64,000 bases of DNA from Bacteroidota bacterium (GCA_020160935.1 JAIUPL010000007.1:62001-126000); one strand, 5' to 3'; positions 32,848 to 44,360 are shown, numbered from the stretch's first letter. A program made the numbers and translations. Notes: generated by a model not told the origin, from the letters alone.

Positions 32848-35475
32848 CTACAAATACCCCCTCACTGCCTCGACCGCCTCTTTCAACTGCGAGGTATCGC
32901 TGCCGCCAGCCGTGGCAAAACCAGGCTGTCCGCCACCGCCGCCTTTGAGGAATTTGCTGGCCAGTTCGCGTACGATAGCGCCGGCGTTCAGGCCTTTGTC
33001 TTTGGCCAATTGGTCGCTGATGCGCACCGTCAGCAAGGGTTTATCTGCATTGATTGTGCCGAAAGCGATGACACAGTTGCCAATTTCGCGTTCCAGTTCG
33101 TAGGCCAGCGTCTTGACGGCATTGGCGTCGCTGAGCGGTAGCACTGTGCCGATGTAGCGAATGCCGCTTGCCAGCGTTTCGAATTGAGAACGCAGCCCTT
33201 CGCGCAGGCTGTTGGCCTGTGCTTGCAGCAGCTGTTCGATTTCTTTTTGCAGGCGTTTGTTGTCTTCCTGGAGGTCGGCCACTCCTTTCACGAGGTCTTT
33301 GGCTTTCAGCACGTTTTTGATCGCGCCGAGTTCCGATTCGAGGCGGCTCACGTATTGTTCGGCGCCGGCAGCCGTAACGGCTTCGATGCGGCGCACCCCG
33401 GCGGCAACGGCGCTTTCGGCAGTGATTTTGAAATAGCCGATTTTGCCCGTTTGGCTCACGTGACAGCCGCCGCAGAGTTCGCGGGAGTAATGCGGGTCGA
33501 AGGTGATCATGCGCACCGTTTCGCCGTATTTTTCACCGAACAGCATCATCGCACCTGCTTTTTGGGCTTCTTCGATGGGCAGGTGGCGTTTTTCATCGAG
33601 CGAAATGTCTTCGCGGATTTTTTCATTCACGCGTTGTTCGATGCGGGCCAGTTCTTCGTCGGTCACTTTCTGGAAATGCTGGAAGTCGAAACGCAGCGCC
33701 TGGTCGTCGAGGTACGAACCTTTTTGCTGTACGTGTGTGCCCAGCACCTCGCGTAGCGCGGCGTGCAGCAGGTGCGTGGCCGAGTGGTTGTTCTCGGTGA
33801 GGCGGCGACGGGTTGCGTCTACCTCACATTTCACCGACGCATCTTCGATCGATGCGGGCATTTTTTCGAGGATGTGAATGATCAGCGTATTCTCCTTTTT
33901 GGTGTCGAGTACGCGGATTTTTTCATGGCCGAAAGTCATCCAGCCCTGGTCGCCTACCTGACCGCCACCTTCCGGATAGAAAGGTGTGCGGTTGAGCACT
34001 ACCTGGATTTGTTCCGAGCCTTTGCTGGTCACCGTGCGGTATTTCACCACCTGCGAAGAATGGGTTTCGAGCAGGTCGTAGCCCAGGAATTCGACATCGG
34101 CTTCGTCGCTGAGCACAAACCAGTCGCCCACCTGTTTGGCGGCGTCTTTGCGGGAGCGCGCTTTTTGCTCGGCAAGGGCTTTTTCAAAACCTGCATCGTC
34201 GACGAGCAGGCCTTTCTCCCGGGCGATGAGGCGCGTCAGGTCGATCGGAAAACCAAAGGTGTCGAGCAGTTCGAAAGCCTGTTCGCCGGCCACCGTTTTA
34301 TTTTGAATATCGAGGTTTTCGAAGCGTTTCAAACCCGCTTCGAGGGTGCGCAGAAACGATTTTTCCTCTTCCAGAATCACTTTCGATACAAACTCGATTT
34401 GCGCTTTCAGTTCCGGAAAAACATCCGAAAACTCCTCCGCCAGCACCGGGCAAAGCCTGTACAGCACGGGTTCTTTCAGGTCGAGGAAAGAGTAATAGTA
34501 GCGCACCGCACGGCGCAGGATGCGGCGAATGACGTACCCGGCGCCACCGTTATCGGGCAATTGGCCGTCGGCAATGGCAAAACTCACGGCCCGCAGGTGG
34601 TCGGCCACGACGCGCATGGCGATGTCGGTTTTGGCCGATAATTCGTAAGAGCCGGTGTATTTTTTACCGGAAAGTTGTTCGAGCAGGTTGAACAGCGGGC
34701 GCCACAGGTCGGTGTCGTAGTTGCTGGCAACGCCCTGCACGGCGCGGCAGAGGCGTTCGAAACCCATGCCTGTGTCGACCGATTTTGCGGGCAGTTCTTC
34801 CAGCGAGCCGTCGGCTTTGCGGTTGAACTGCATAAATACGTTGTTCCAGATTTCGATCACGTCGGGGTGGTCGTTGTTGACCAGCGACTTGCCATCCACC
34901 TGTGCGCGTTCGGCGTCGGAGCGCAGGTCGACGTGTATTTCGGAGCAGGGGCCGCAGGGGCCCTGGTCGCCCATTTCCCAGAAATTTTCCTTTTTACCGA
35001 ACGGCAGAATACGGTCTTCGGCAATGAATTGCTTCCAGGTATCGTGCGCTTCCTGGTCGAAAGGCAGTTTTTCTTTTTCATCGCCTGCAAACACCGACAC
35101 GTACAGGCGGTCTTTCGGAATTTTGTACACTTCCGTCAGCAGTTCCCAGGACCAGGCCAGGGCATCTTTTTTAAAATAATCGCCGAACGACCAGTTGCCC
35201 AGCATTTCAAACATGGTGTGGTGATACCCGTCGAGGCCCACATCTTCCAGGTCGTTGTGTTTCCCGCTCACGCGCAGGCATTTTTGCGTATCCGCCACGC
35301 GTTTGGCCGGGGGCGTCTGGTTGCCAAGGAAAAAATCTTTCAGGGGCGCCATACCCGAGTTGATAAACATCAGGGTCGGGTCGCTTTTGGCCACCATCGG
35401 TGCGGACGGAATAATCTTGTGGTCTTTCGATGCAAAAAAATCGAGAAACTGGCGGCGAATGTCGCGGGAAGTCAT
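32848..35475 (-). CDS. alaS: Alanyl-tRNA synthetase
   Basis: The protein is 875 aa, the usual size (E. coli 876). It charges tRNA-Ala. The start ATG 35475 opens the family N-terminus (MTSRDIRRQFLDFFASKDHK); open frame upstream of it is not alanyl-synthetase sequence. The class II core shows HHTMFEMLGNWSFGDYF and GGAGYVIRRILRRAVRYY. The editing domain carries the zinc ligands in NNHSATHLLHAAL and CGGCHVSQTGKIG. The C-Ala domain follows, ending in a Gly-rich segment (KGGGGGQPGFATAGG). A TACATTTG box lies about 60 bp upstream. Confidence 0.97.
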   Translation of the reverse strand: MTSRDIRRQFLDFFASKDHKIIPSAPMVAKSDPTLMFINSGMAPLKDFFLGNQTPPAKRVADTQKCLRVSGKHNDLEDVGLDGYHHTMFEMLGNWSFGDYFKKDALAWSWELLTEVYKIPKDRLYVSVFAGDEKEKLPFDQEAHDTWKQFIAEDRILPFGKKENFWEMGDQGPCGPCSEIHVDLRSDAERAQVDGKSLVNNDHPDVIEIWNNVFMQFNRKADGSLEELPAKSVDTGMGFERLCRAVQGVASNYDTDLWRPLFNLLEQLSGKKYTGSYELSAKTDIAMRVVADHLRAVSFAIADGQLPDNGGAGYVIRRILRRAVRYYYSFLDLKEPVLYRLCPVLAEEFSDVFPELKAQIEFVSKVILEEEKSFLRTLEAGLKRFENLDIQNKTVAGEQAFELLDTFGFPIDLTRLIAREKGLLVDDAGFEKALAEQKARSRKDAAKQVGDWFVLSDEADVEFLGYDLLETHSSQVVKYRTVTSKGSEQIQVVLNRTPFYPEGGGQVGDQGWMTFGHEKIRVLDTKKENTLIIHILEKMPASIEDASVKCEVDATRRRLTENNHSATHLLHAALREVLGTHVQQKGSYLDDQALRFDFQHFQKVTDEELARIEQRVNEKIREDISLDEKRHLPIEEAQKAGAMMLFGEKYGETVRMITFDPHYSRELCGGCHVSQTGKIGYFKITAESAVAAGVRRIEAVTAAGAEQYVSRLESELGAIKNVLKAKDLVKGVADLQEDNKRLQKEIEQLLQAQANSLREGLRSQFETLASGIRYIGTVLPLSDANAVKTLAYELEREIGNCVIAFGTINADKPLLTVRISDQLAKDKGLNAGAIVRELASKFLKGGGGGQPGFATAGGSDTSQLKEAVEAVRGYL

Positions 35476-35536
35476 GTACGGGAACGTTGAAAATACGGTA
35501 AACACAATATTCCGCACGCTGGCGGAAAAAGCGCTG

Positions 35537-35544
35537 CAAATGTA
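35537..35544 (-). promoter_or_regulatory. Candidate -7 box TACATTTG for alaS
   Basis: Read on the minus strand this is TACATTTG (TAnnTTTG), 61 bp before the alaS ATG at 35475. Confidence 0.5.
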
Positions 35545-35618
35545 CTGCGTTTTCGTAAAAACCACGATGTAGGGACATACGTTCCACTTGTATTTTAAAT
35601 GTTCCCTTATCCCAACCT

Positions 35619-35652
35619 GATAACCAATAACCGATAACCGATAACCAATAAC
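35619..35652. repeat. GATAACCAATAACC direct repeats
   Basis: Four copies of GATAACC/AATAACC units sit just upstream of the rlmD promoter box. The same family forms the arms of the element at 61035-61275. Confidence 0.8.
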
Positions 35653-35660
35653 TACCTTTG
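35653..35660 (+). promoter_or_regulatory. Candidate -7 box TACCTTTG for rlmD
   Basis: TACCTTTG (TAnnTTTG) lies 19 bp before ATG 35680 and directly abuts a GATAACC repeat run. Confidence 0.55.
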
Positions 35661-35679
35661 CCCTCCAAGTTTTCAAATC

Positions 35680-37101
35680 ATGGCAAAGAAGCATATTGTA
35701 ATACCGGAGGTGCCCATTCACGGGATTGCCGACCGGGGAAAGGGCGTGGGCCGGACGGCTGAAGGCATGACGGTTTTTGTGGAAGGCGCCGTGCCGGGCG
35801 ACGTGGTGGACGTGTTTATCCAGAAAAAAAAGGGTGGTTTTGCCGAAGGTGTGGTGGAACGCATCGTTCAGCCATCGGCCGATCGGACGGAGGCCTTTTG
35901 CGAGCACTTCGAGGTGTGTGGCGGCTGCAAATGGCAAAATCTCTCGTACGAAGCCCAACTCCGCCACAAACACCAGGTCGTCGAAGATGCCCTGTACCGC
36001 ATCGGAAAAGTGGAGGTGCGTGAGTTCCTGCTGATTCTGGGGGCGCCGGCTACTACCTTTTACCGCAACAAACTCGAATTCGGCTTTGCCAACCGCCGCT
36101 GGCGCACCAAAGCCGAAATGAACCTCGATGTAGAAAAAACGCCCGCAGAAGGCCCCGACGACTACGGCCTGGGCTTTCATAAAGCCGGTTTTTTTGATAA
36201 AATCATCGATATCCGGAAATGCTGGTTGCAGGATGACCCCTCGAACGAGGTGCGCAATACCTGCCGTGCCATCGCTTTCGAGCAGGAATTGCCGTTTTAC
36301 GACCTGCGCAAACACACGGGTATGCTGCGCAACCTCATGGTGCGCCTCACCACGACGGGCGAACTGATGCTATTGGTCAGTTTTGCCAAAAACGATCAGA
36401 AGGTCATCCAGCGTTATCTCGACGCCATTCTGGAAAAATTTCCGCAAATGACCACGCTGGTGTACACCGTGAACACCAAACTCAACGACTCCATGTTCGA
36501 CCTCGAAATGGTGACGTATTTCGGGAAAGGGTACGTGGTGGAACAACTGGGCGACCTGAAATTCAAGATCGGCCCGAAATCTTTTTTCCAGACAAACTCA
36601 GAACAAGGCAAAAACCTGTACGACGTGACGGCTGAATTTGCCGGCCTCAGCGGACAGGAAAACGTGTACGACCTCTACACCGGCACCGGCAGCATCGCGC
36701 TGTATCTGGCGCGCCAGTGCCGTCAGGTGGTGGGCATCGAGGAAATCCCCGAGGCCATTGCCGACGCGGAAGAAAACATGCGGCTGAACGGCATCGAAAA
36801 CGCTATTTTTTACGCCGGAGATGTAAAAAATGTGCTGTCGCCTGAATTCGCCGAACGCCACGGTCGCCCGGATGTGGTGATTACCGACCCGCCGCGTGCC
36901 GGTATGCATGAAAAAGCCGTGCGCTTTTTGCTCGATCTCGCTGCCCCCCGAATTGTGTATGTAAGTTGCAATCCTGCCACCCAGGCCCGCGATTTGCAAC
37001 TGCTGTCTGAGAAATATGATGTGCTGAAAGTACGTCCGGTAGATATGTTTCCCCATACCCACCACATTGAAAATGTAGCCCTCCTCGAACTCCGTTCCTG
37101 A
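35680..37101 (+). CDS. rlmD: 23S rRNA (uracil-5-)-methyltransferase, RlmD/TrmA family
   Basis: The protein is 473 aa. An N-terminal TRAM RNA-binding domain covers about residues 5-65. The 4Fe-4S ligands are in CEHFEVCGGCKW, with a fourth Cys in IRKCWLQ. The SAM-binding domain has YDLYTGTGSIALYLA and DPPRAGM. The catalytic Cys is in VSCNPATQARD and a catalytic Glu near the end. The enzyme makes 5-methyluridine in RNA; which uridine (U1939-type, U747-type or tRNA) cannot be fixed from sequence alone. CTCTCAC repeats follow the stop and lead into ligA. Confidence 0.9.
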   Translation: MAKKHIVIPEVPIHGIADRGKGVGRTAEGMTVFVEGAVPGDVVDVFIQKKKGGFAEGVVERIVQPSADRTEAFCEHFEVCGGCKWQNLSYEAQLRHKHQVVEDALYRIGKVEVREFLLILGAPATTFYRNKLEFGFANRRWRTKAEMNLDVEKTPAEGPDDYGLGFHKAGFFDKIIDIRKCWLQDDPSNEVRNTCRAIAFEQELPFYDLRKHTGMLRNLMVRLTTTGELMLLVSFAKNDQKVIQRYLDAILEKFPQMTTLVYTVNTKLNDSMFDLEMVTYFGKGYVVEQLGDLKFKIGPKSFFQTNSEQGKNLYDVTAEFAGLSGQENVYDLYTGTGSIALYLARQCRQVVGIEEIPEAIADAEENMRLNGIENAIFYAGDVKNVLSPEFAERHGRPDVVITDPPRAGMHEKAVRFLLDLAAPRIVYVSCNPATQARDLQLLSEKYDVLKVRPVDMFPHTHHIENVALLELRS

Positions 37102-39406
<2,305 letters not shown>

Positions 39407-39407
39407 A

Positions 39408-39448
39408 AAAAAAAAAGCCGCCTGTGCATTTCGCGCAGGACGGCTAAA
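39408..39448 (-). terminator. Hairpin with T run on the minus strand
   Basis: AGCCG-CCTG pairs with CAGG-CGGCT, with a one-base bulge. On the minus strand ten T follow. It points towards ligA and may stop antisense transcription. No minus-strand gene lies immediately upstream of it. Confidence 0.55.
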
Positions 39449-39711
39449 CCCCAAAAAACCAAATGAAAACAATCTTCCTTTTTTTTGCCTTTTGCCCTTG
39501 CTCACTTGCAAAGACATACTTTATACGCGGTCATTCGAAGAGGTCACAGCCGCAGAAGAAAATTTTGTTTCTTTTGAAAGTTGTTAACAAGCCGTGGGAA
39601 AATAATATAGGTGGGGCAGGTTTTAAGTGTTTCATTTTCAGTGCTTTATATTGAAAATTGTTTTTTTTGTTACTATCAGTTTTTTGAGGTGGATTTTTGA
39701 TGGATGTTGTT

Positions 39712-39795
39712 GATTTGACAACTTTTCAAAAGTTGTCAAATCGTGGGTTTATGCAAGGGGTTGAGATTTGACAACTTTCAAAAAGTTGTCAAATC
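39712..39795. repeat. Two copies of a 31-bp palindrome (GATTTGACAACTT...)
   Basis: Palindromes at 39712-39742 and 39765-39795 have 13- to 15-bp arms starting GATTTGACAACTT. The first is identical over 31 bp to the one at 61102-61132; a fourth variant lies at 61159-61189. The surrounding 39449-39711 is A+T-rich, and I see no supported gene there. Confidence 0.9.
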
Positions 39796-39819
39796 GTGCG
39801 TTTCCCTCAAAAACAAAAA

Positions 39820-39853
39820 CCCCGTTTTTGAAAACCATCTTTCAAAAACGGGG
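39820..39853 (-). terminator. Rho-independent terminator for the DUF4294 gene
   Basis: CCCCGTTTTTGAAA pairs with TTTCAAAAACGGGG (14 bp, 6-base loop). On the minus strand a T-rich run follows. It lies 23 bp after the stop. Confidence 0.85.
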
Positions 39854-39876
39854 CAGACAAATTTTTTACCCTGTGG

Positions 39877-40521
39877 TCAGTATTGCGACAGCGGGTCGCC
39901 AAAATCGTAGTCGATAAACACGGCATCCAGCAGCGGGTCGGCGCCGGGTGTGTAGCCTTCCTTGAGGTCGTAGCCCCAGAGTTTGCCAAGTTGGTACCAA
40001 TAGGTAGCCGTTGTGCCGCCCCGTGTTTCGCGGATGATGGTATAAAACGGCTTGTGCAATTGTTTTTCGATCATTTTGATCAGCACCCTTCCTTCCGTTT
40101 TGGTCAGGTTCATCATCTGATCTTTCATGTCGTCTTTCAGTTCCTTGTGTTCGTGGCGGATAAAGCGCCGGCGCTGGCGCTTGTTCATCTGATCGGTCTG
40201 ATCCTGAATTTCTTCGTACAGTCCTACCGCCTGAAGGGCATACGGATACACCTTTTTTGCCGCGCGGATATACAGGTAGTATTGCCGCTGTTGTTGCAGG
40301 TCGGAAAATTTCCAGCGTGCTGTAATCCGCACAGGCCGCAGCGACATGACGAAAGTGGTGTCTCCATTCACAATTTCCATACGCGCCCACGCGCCGAGTT
40401 GCTGTGTGGTATCCGTATTGGAGGTAAATGTGATCTGGCTCAAAGCAGGGCTGCTGAAAGCCAGTAGCGCCACAAGCGCTGCCCATTGAAAGATGTGATG
40501 ATGCAAAAGATGTTGTTTCAT
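39877..40521 (-). CDS. Exported DUF4294 family protein
   Basis: The protein is 214 aa. A signal peptide covers about residues 1-28 (LVALLAFSSPALSQ). The conserved core (YYLYIRAAKKVYPYALQA, then the basic helix MNKRQRRRFIRHEHKEL and LTKTEGRVLIKMIEKQ) is typical of DUF4294, which is nearly confined to Bacteroidota. It ends with an acidic segment (FIDYDFGDPLSQY). The function is unknown; an envelope location is likely. A longer overlapping frame (39866-40552) is a shadow. A terminator follows at 39820-39853. Confidence 0.9.
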   Translation of the reverse strand: MKQHLLHHHIFQWAALVALLAFSSPALSQITFTSNTDTTQQLGAWARMEIVNGDTTFVMSLRPVRITARWKFSDLQQQRQYYLYIRAAKKVYPYALQAVGLYEEIQDQTDQMNKRQRRRFIRHEHKELKDDMKDQMMNLTKTEGRVLIKMIEKQLHKPFYTIIRETRGGTTATYWYQLGKLWGYDLKEGYTPGADPLLDAVFIDYDFGDPLSQY

Positions 40522-40569
40522 TGTTCCGTCGATGCGAATAGAACGTATTCAAAACGCCTAATGTTGTTG

Positions 40570-40685
40570 AAAGTCCTAAGTCCTGAGTTGCTTGGCATTT
40601 GTGATTAAGACGGATTTATATTCACGAGTAACTGCGAATGCCAAGCGACTCAGGACTTAGGACTTTCGACTCAGGACTTAGGACT
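40570..40685. repeat. GTCCTAAGTCCTGAGT inverted repeat
   Basis: About 30-bp imperfect arms, 40570-40600 and 40636-40666, are followed by another direct copy to 40685. It belongs to the same family as the element at 39273 and lies between two minus-strand genes, ending one base before the ROK kinase stop. Confidence 0.82.
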
Positions 40686-40686
40686 A

Positions 40687-41598
40687 TCAAAGCAGTGCTG
40701 CCCCGAACACCCCTGCACTATCGCCCAGTTTGGGTTTTCTAAAAATGGTATCGATGCGCGGATTGAACAAATATTTCAGGGCTTCCTGCACACCGTCCGT
40801 ATAAAGCCGGTCGATATTGCCGACGCCGCCGCCGATCACGATCACATCGGGGTCGAGCACATTGATGATAACGGCGATGGCTTTGCCGAAAAAATGCACC
40901 ATTCGGTCCATGGTCACCGTTGCGATTGCGTCGGTACCGGCTTCGGCGCGCGCTGCGATGTCCTTGAGCGGCAGGTGGTGTCCGCTTTGTTTTTCGTAAA
41001 ATCGTTCGAGGGCGGGGCCTGAAATCACTGTTTCCACACAGCCTGTGCGGCCGCAATAGCAGGGGCCGCCGCTTTCGTCAAGGAAATTGTGCCCCCATTC
41101 GCCACCGATGCCCTGTCGGCCATTGATCACTTTTCCACGCACCACTACGCCGCCACCCACGCCGGTTCCCATAATAACGCCGAAAACGACCTCGGCGTTG
41201 GGTAGCGCCTCGGGTGCGGCGCCCATGAGGGCTTCTGCTACGGCGAAACAGTTGGCATCGTTGGCCAGTTTGACCGGAATGCCCAGCACGCGTTCGAGGT
41301 CGACGTTGAAGGGGCGGCCGTTGAGGGCCGTGGTGTTGGCATTTTTGATGAAGCCGGTAATAGGATCGAGGGTGCCGGGATGGCCAATTCCCAGCGATTG
41401 CGGATGCATTCCGGATGCTTCAATCAGCATATCCACCAGTTTTTTTACCTGACCTACAATATGGTCGTAGCCTTGTTGAGCCTCAGTCGGCACGCGCAGT
41501 CGGTGCAGTACGCGCAGGCTTTGGCGGCTTTCAAGAATAGCGCCTTCTATTTTGGTACCTCCCAGATCGAGGCCCCAGATGGGCTGGTCGTTTTGCAT
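40687..41598 (-). CDS. ROK-family sugar kinase (glucokinase-like)
   Basis: The protein is 303 aa from ATG 41598; the ATG at 41652 adds 18 residues before the ATP-binding start and is less likely. The phosphate loop is GLDLGGTKIEGAIL. The ROK zinc motif is intact (GHNFLDESGGPCYCGRTGCV). The catalytic Asp is expected in the KLANDANCFA segment. It would phosphorylate glucose or an N-acetylated amino sugar. ROK repressors carry an N-terminal HTH; this protein has none, so it is a kinase. Specificity cannot be read. Confidence 0.9.
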   Translation of the reverse strand: MQNDQPIWGLDLGGTKIEGAILESRQSLRVLHRLRVPTEAQQGYDHIVGQVKKLVDMLIEASGMHPQSLGIGHPGTLDPITGFIKNANTTALNGRPFNVDLERVLGIPVKLANDANCFAVAEALMGAAPEALPNAEVVFGVIMGTGVGGGVVVRGKVINGRQGIGGEWGHNFLDESGGPCYCGRTGCVETVISGPALERFYEKQSGHHLPLKDIAARAEAGTDAIATVTMDRMVHFFGKAIAVIINVLDPDVIVIGGGVGNIDRLYTDGVQEALKYLFNPRIDTIFRKPKLGDSAGVFGAALL

Positions 41599-41986
41599 GG
41601 CTGGTCGTTTTACAAAGTGAAATGGAAACAGAATTTCCCGCAGGACGAGCAAAGGAAAAAAATTATTTTAAAAAAACAGGTCGGCTTGTTCACGCAGCCC
41701 TTCACAGCGGCATTTATTACCAAACGCGCGCTTCAAAAAACCAAATGTACGCTCCTAATCGGCTGATAAACCCAGCCAATGGAAACGGCCCCCGCCTTTC
41801 TTTCTTTGCGTATCCTGTATAATCCTGTGAAAAAACCTCCATGAAGACGCCCCCTTGACGCCGCCCTTTAAAACCCATAGCCTCGTTTGTGAATGGCATC
41901 CTGCCATGCTGCTGAAACCTGGATTTCCGATGATCGGAGGTTCGGGTTTTTTGTTTGGGGTAAGTGGTTTCCCGCAGGGGCTTTTT
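41599..41986. other. Intergenic stretch, no gene seen
   Basis: It contains a minus-strand TACATTTG box at 41742-41749, about 145 bp upstream of the ROK start, and a small hairpin near 41925-41940. No open frame with supporting features is seen. Confidence 0.5.
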
Positions 41987-42202
41987 CCGTAGAGTAGTTT
42001 CCCGCAGATCGCGCAGAACGTAGAGTAATTTCCCGCAGAACTCGCAGATTTACCCGCAGAACTCGCAGAACGTAGAGTACACCTCATTGTCGCTTTGAAG
42101 AAAAAGGTGTACTCTACGTTCTGCGAGTTCTGCGGGTAAATCTGCGAGTTCTGCGGGAAATTACTCTACATTCTGCGCGATCTGCGGGAAATTACTCTAC
42201 GG
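41987..42202. repeat. Near-perfect palindrome with 98-bp arms
   Basis: Arms 41987-42084 and 42105-42202 differ at two positions and are separated by 20 bp. Each arm is itself built of direct units such as CGTAGAGTAATTTCCCGCAG and AACTCGCAGA. It lies upstream of the ROK gene and 27 bp beyond the M43 protease stop. An RNA hairpin of this size would be extremely stable; the DNA could extrude a cruciform. Confidence 0.95.
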
Positions 42203-42229
42203 GAAATGGAAATAAAAATGCCCCCGCTT

Positions 42230-43570
42230 CTATCGCTGCACCGCCAGTTTTTTCACTTCCACAGTAGCGCCCGATTGCACTTGCACCAGGTACATGCCAG
42301 TGGCTAGGTGTCTGGTATCCAGCGAAACCTGTTGCAGGCCGGAACCATATTGTTGGGCATGCAGGTCGATCACGCGGCGGCCATCGGCGCTAAGCACCTG
42401 AATAGACACTTCTCTTGCTTCGGGAAGTTGGAAGCGCAGCAAGGCACGGTCATTCGCCGGGTTGGGAGCCAGGCTGCTTTGGAGCACCGACGCAGGCTGG
42501 TGGGTGCTCACGGAACTGAGCAATCCGGCACGCGGGCCCATCAGCACACCGCGCATGATTTCCACCTGGCCTTTGGTGAACATATTCATACATTCCTCGC
42601 TGGAGTAGTCCATGTAATTTTCCACCAGATCGAGCGGGTCTTCATTGTAGAACAATTCCACTTGCTCGCAGGAGTTTTTGGTTTTGTCGCAGTCGAATTC
42701 CGATTGAGCATTGGCAAAAGGTGTATCATCCACGCCATCACTTTGAGCGCAGTCGTTGGGGCCAAACAAGCCGCCGTCGCCCCAGATATGGCGCAGTCCG
42801 AGGTAGTGGCCCACTTCATGCACAGGGGTGCGGCCTTTCATGTTGAGGGTGCTGCCATCGGTCGGGTTTTCGATTGGATTCGGATTGATGCTGCTAAAAG
42901 CGCGGAAGTCGATCACCACGCCATCTTCCCCAGCAGTAGGGGCGCTGGAATCATCGGGCCAGTGCGAGAGGCCGTCGGGCGGAAATGCAAAGCCGAGGAT
43001 TTGGCCCACTTCGAGGCCGAAAATGGTGGTTGGCTGGATTTTGCACACCCAGATATTGAGGTAGTGCTCGGTGTCCCAGGCGTCGCTGCCGCCGGTGGCG
43101 TCGCTTTTCAGGTTGGACAGCAGGTCGCCGCCCAGCACGTCGATTTCAAACAGTTCCTGGGTTTGTACGCGCACGATTTGAGCCAGTTCGAAATGAATAT
43201 CCGCATTGCCGGCCACAAACTGAAATTCTTCACGCAGGTCGGACGTGTCTGCATTCAGGCGGTTGTAGTCTTCATTCAGTACACGAATCTGGTCTTCGAT
43301 GATAGCGTCGGACAGGTTTTCTTCCGTTTCGTTCCACACCACATGCACCACCACCTGGATGGTGAGCGGCGAGCGCTGGCGCACTTCGTTGTGTCCGAGT
43401 CGTTTGGCTTCTTCAAAAGTGGCGCGGATGGCCTCTGCGCGTTCGGGGTACTTTTCCTGTACAATGTGGGAAAACACTTCCTGGCCGCAAATGATGGGCA
43501 AACGGGTTGTTTGGGCGCGCAGGCCGACGAGGCCCGCCAGCAGGAAAAACAGGGTTACAAGTTGTTTCAT
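42230..43570 (-). CDS. Secreted M43 (pappalysin-like) zinc metalloprotease with T9SS type A sorting domain
   Basis: The protein is 446 aa. A signal peptide covers residues 1-20. The zinc motif is complete: H251, E252, H255, G258 and H261 in VHEVGHYLGLRHIWG. A Met-turn region follows (NYMDYSSEECMNMF). Residues about 365-446 form a T9SS type A C-terminal sorting domain (LAPNPANDRALLRF, ending VEVKKLAVQR). The protein is therefore exported through the Sec and type IX systems to the surface, where it would cut proteins. It stands alone, with a giant palindrome downstream. Confidence 0.95.
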   Translation of the reverse strand: MKQLVTLFFLLAGLVGLRAQTTRLPIICGQEVFSHIVQEKYPERAEAIRATFEEAKRLGHNEVRQRSPLTIQVVVHVVWNETEENLSDAIIEDQIRVLNEDYNRLNADTSDLREEFQFVAGNADIHFELAQIVRVQTQELFEIDVLGGDLLSNLKSDATGGSDAWDTEHYLNIWVCKIQPTTIFGLEVGQILGFAFPPDGLSHWPDDSSAPTAGEDGVVIDFRAFSSINPNPIENPTDGSTLNMKGRTPVHEVGHYLGLRHIWGDGGLFGPNDCAQSDGVDDTPFANAQSEFDCDKTKNSCEQVELFYNEDPLDLVENYMDYSSEECMNMFTKGQVEIMRGVLMGPRAGLLSSVSTHQPASVLQSSLAPNPANDRALLRFQLPEAREVSIQVLSADGRRVIDLHAQQYGSGLQQVSLDTRHLATGMYLVQVQSGATVEVKKLAVQR

Positions 43571-43805
43571 GGTTTGTTGTTTTTGTGAAGGGGTAAAAAT
43601 AGGCGATGGGGATGGAATGGGGTAGGTAAGGTTTTGTTAAAAATGGCACTTTGGATGAAAATGGAAATCATGTAATCGGATATCGGAAATCTTTATAACC
43701 CCGGGCAGCAAACACCCGTTTCGCTGCATCTGCCAAAAAACGATTACCTTCGGCTAGTTTTCTACCAGGAACCGGTTTCCCTTTACCACAAAATAATCCT
43801 CGTAA

Positions 43806-44360
43806 TTGAACGAAACTGACATCATCCACGGTTGTCTGCGCGGGTCGACGCAGCATCAGCGGCTTTTGTACGAGCGTTTTGCCGGCAAAATGTACGCTGT
43901 ATGCCTGCGCTATGCGCGTTCGCAGTCGGATGCAGCGGATATTTTGCAGGAGGGTTTTGTGAAGGTATTTACCAAACTGGATCAGTTTCATTTCCAGGGT
44001 TCGTTTGAGGGCTGGATTCGGCGCATTATGATCAATACCGCTTTGCGGGCGTATCAGAAACAGCGTTTCGATATGGAAACTTCCGGCTACGAAATTTTCC
44101 CCGATGCGCCCGTCGATCCCGATGCCATCGCCACGCTGTCGGAAGCGGAACTGCTGGAACTCATCGGCCGATTGCCCGAAGGATATCGGGTCGTTTTTAA
44201 CCTGGTCGCTATCGAAGGGTATTCGCATGCCGAAGTGGCGCAAACGCTGGGTATCCAGGAAAGCACCTCGCGTTCGCAACTGACCAAGGCGCGGCGCTGG
44301 CTTTGCGAGCAACTGGAAACGATGCATAAAATCCGGCTTCATTCACCTGTAAATCCCTGA
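43806..44360 (+). CDS. ECF-type RNA polymerase sigma factor
   Basis: The protein is 184 aa. Region 2 is at about residues 20-85 (DAADILQEGFVKVFTKLDQF) and region 4 at about 120-175 (LPEGYRVVFNLVAIEGYSHA, then the recognition helix ESTSRSQLTKARRWL). The start is TTG 43806: the codon before it is a stop, so no longer frame exists. It is followed 12 bp later by a membrane protein and then a lipoprotein, a usual layout for Bacteroidota envelope-stress or surface regulons. The next protein's N-terminus may act as the anti-sigma factor (inference). Confidence 0.93.
   Translation: MNETDIIHGCLRGSTQHQRLLYERFAGKMYAVCLRYARSQSDAADILQEGFVKVFTKLDQFHFQGSFEGWIRRIMINTALRAYQKQRFDMETSGYEIFPDAPVDPDAIATLSEAELLELIGRLPEGYRVVFNLVAIEGYSHAEVAQTLGIQESTSRSQLTKARRWLCEQLETMHKIRLHSPVNP

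Noticed and set aside
33763-35490. Two plus-strand open frames of 270-290 codons
   Set aside because: They are antisense to alaS.
35476-36315. Extension of the alaS frame upstream of 35475
   Set aside because: The extra 280 residues are not alanyl-tRNA synthetase sequence and overlap the rlmD gene on the other strand; a normal start with a promoter box lies at 35475.
39463-39654. 63-codon open frame after ligA
   Set aside because: There is a weak hydrophobic start but no promoter box, no family and an A+T-rich composition unlike the genes; it could be real, but I cannot support it.
42308-43588. 426-codon open frame on the plus strand
   Set aside because: It is antisense to the M43 protease, whose zinc motif and sorting domain are intact.
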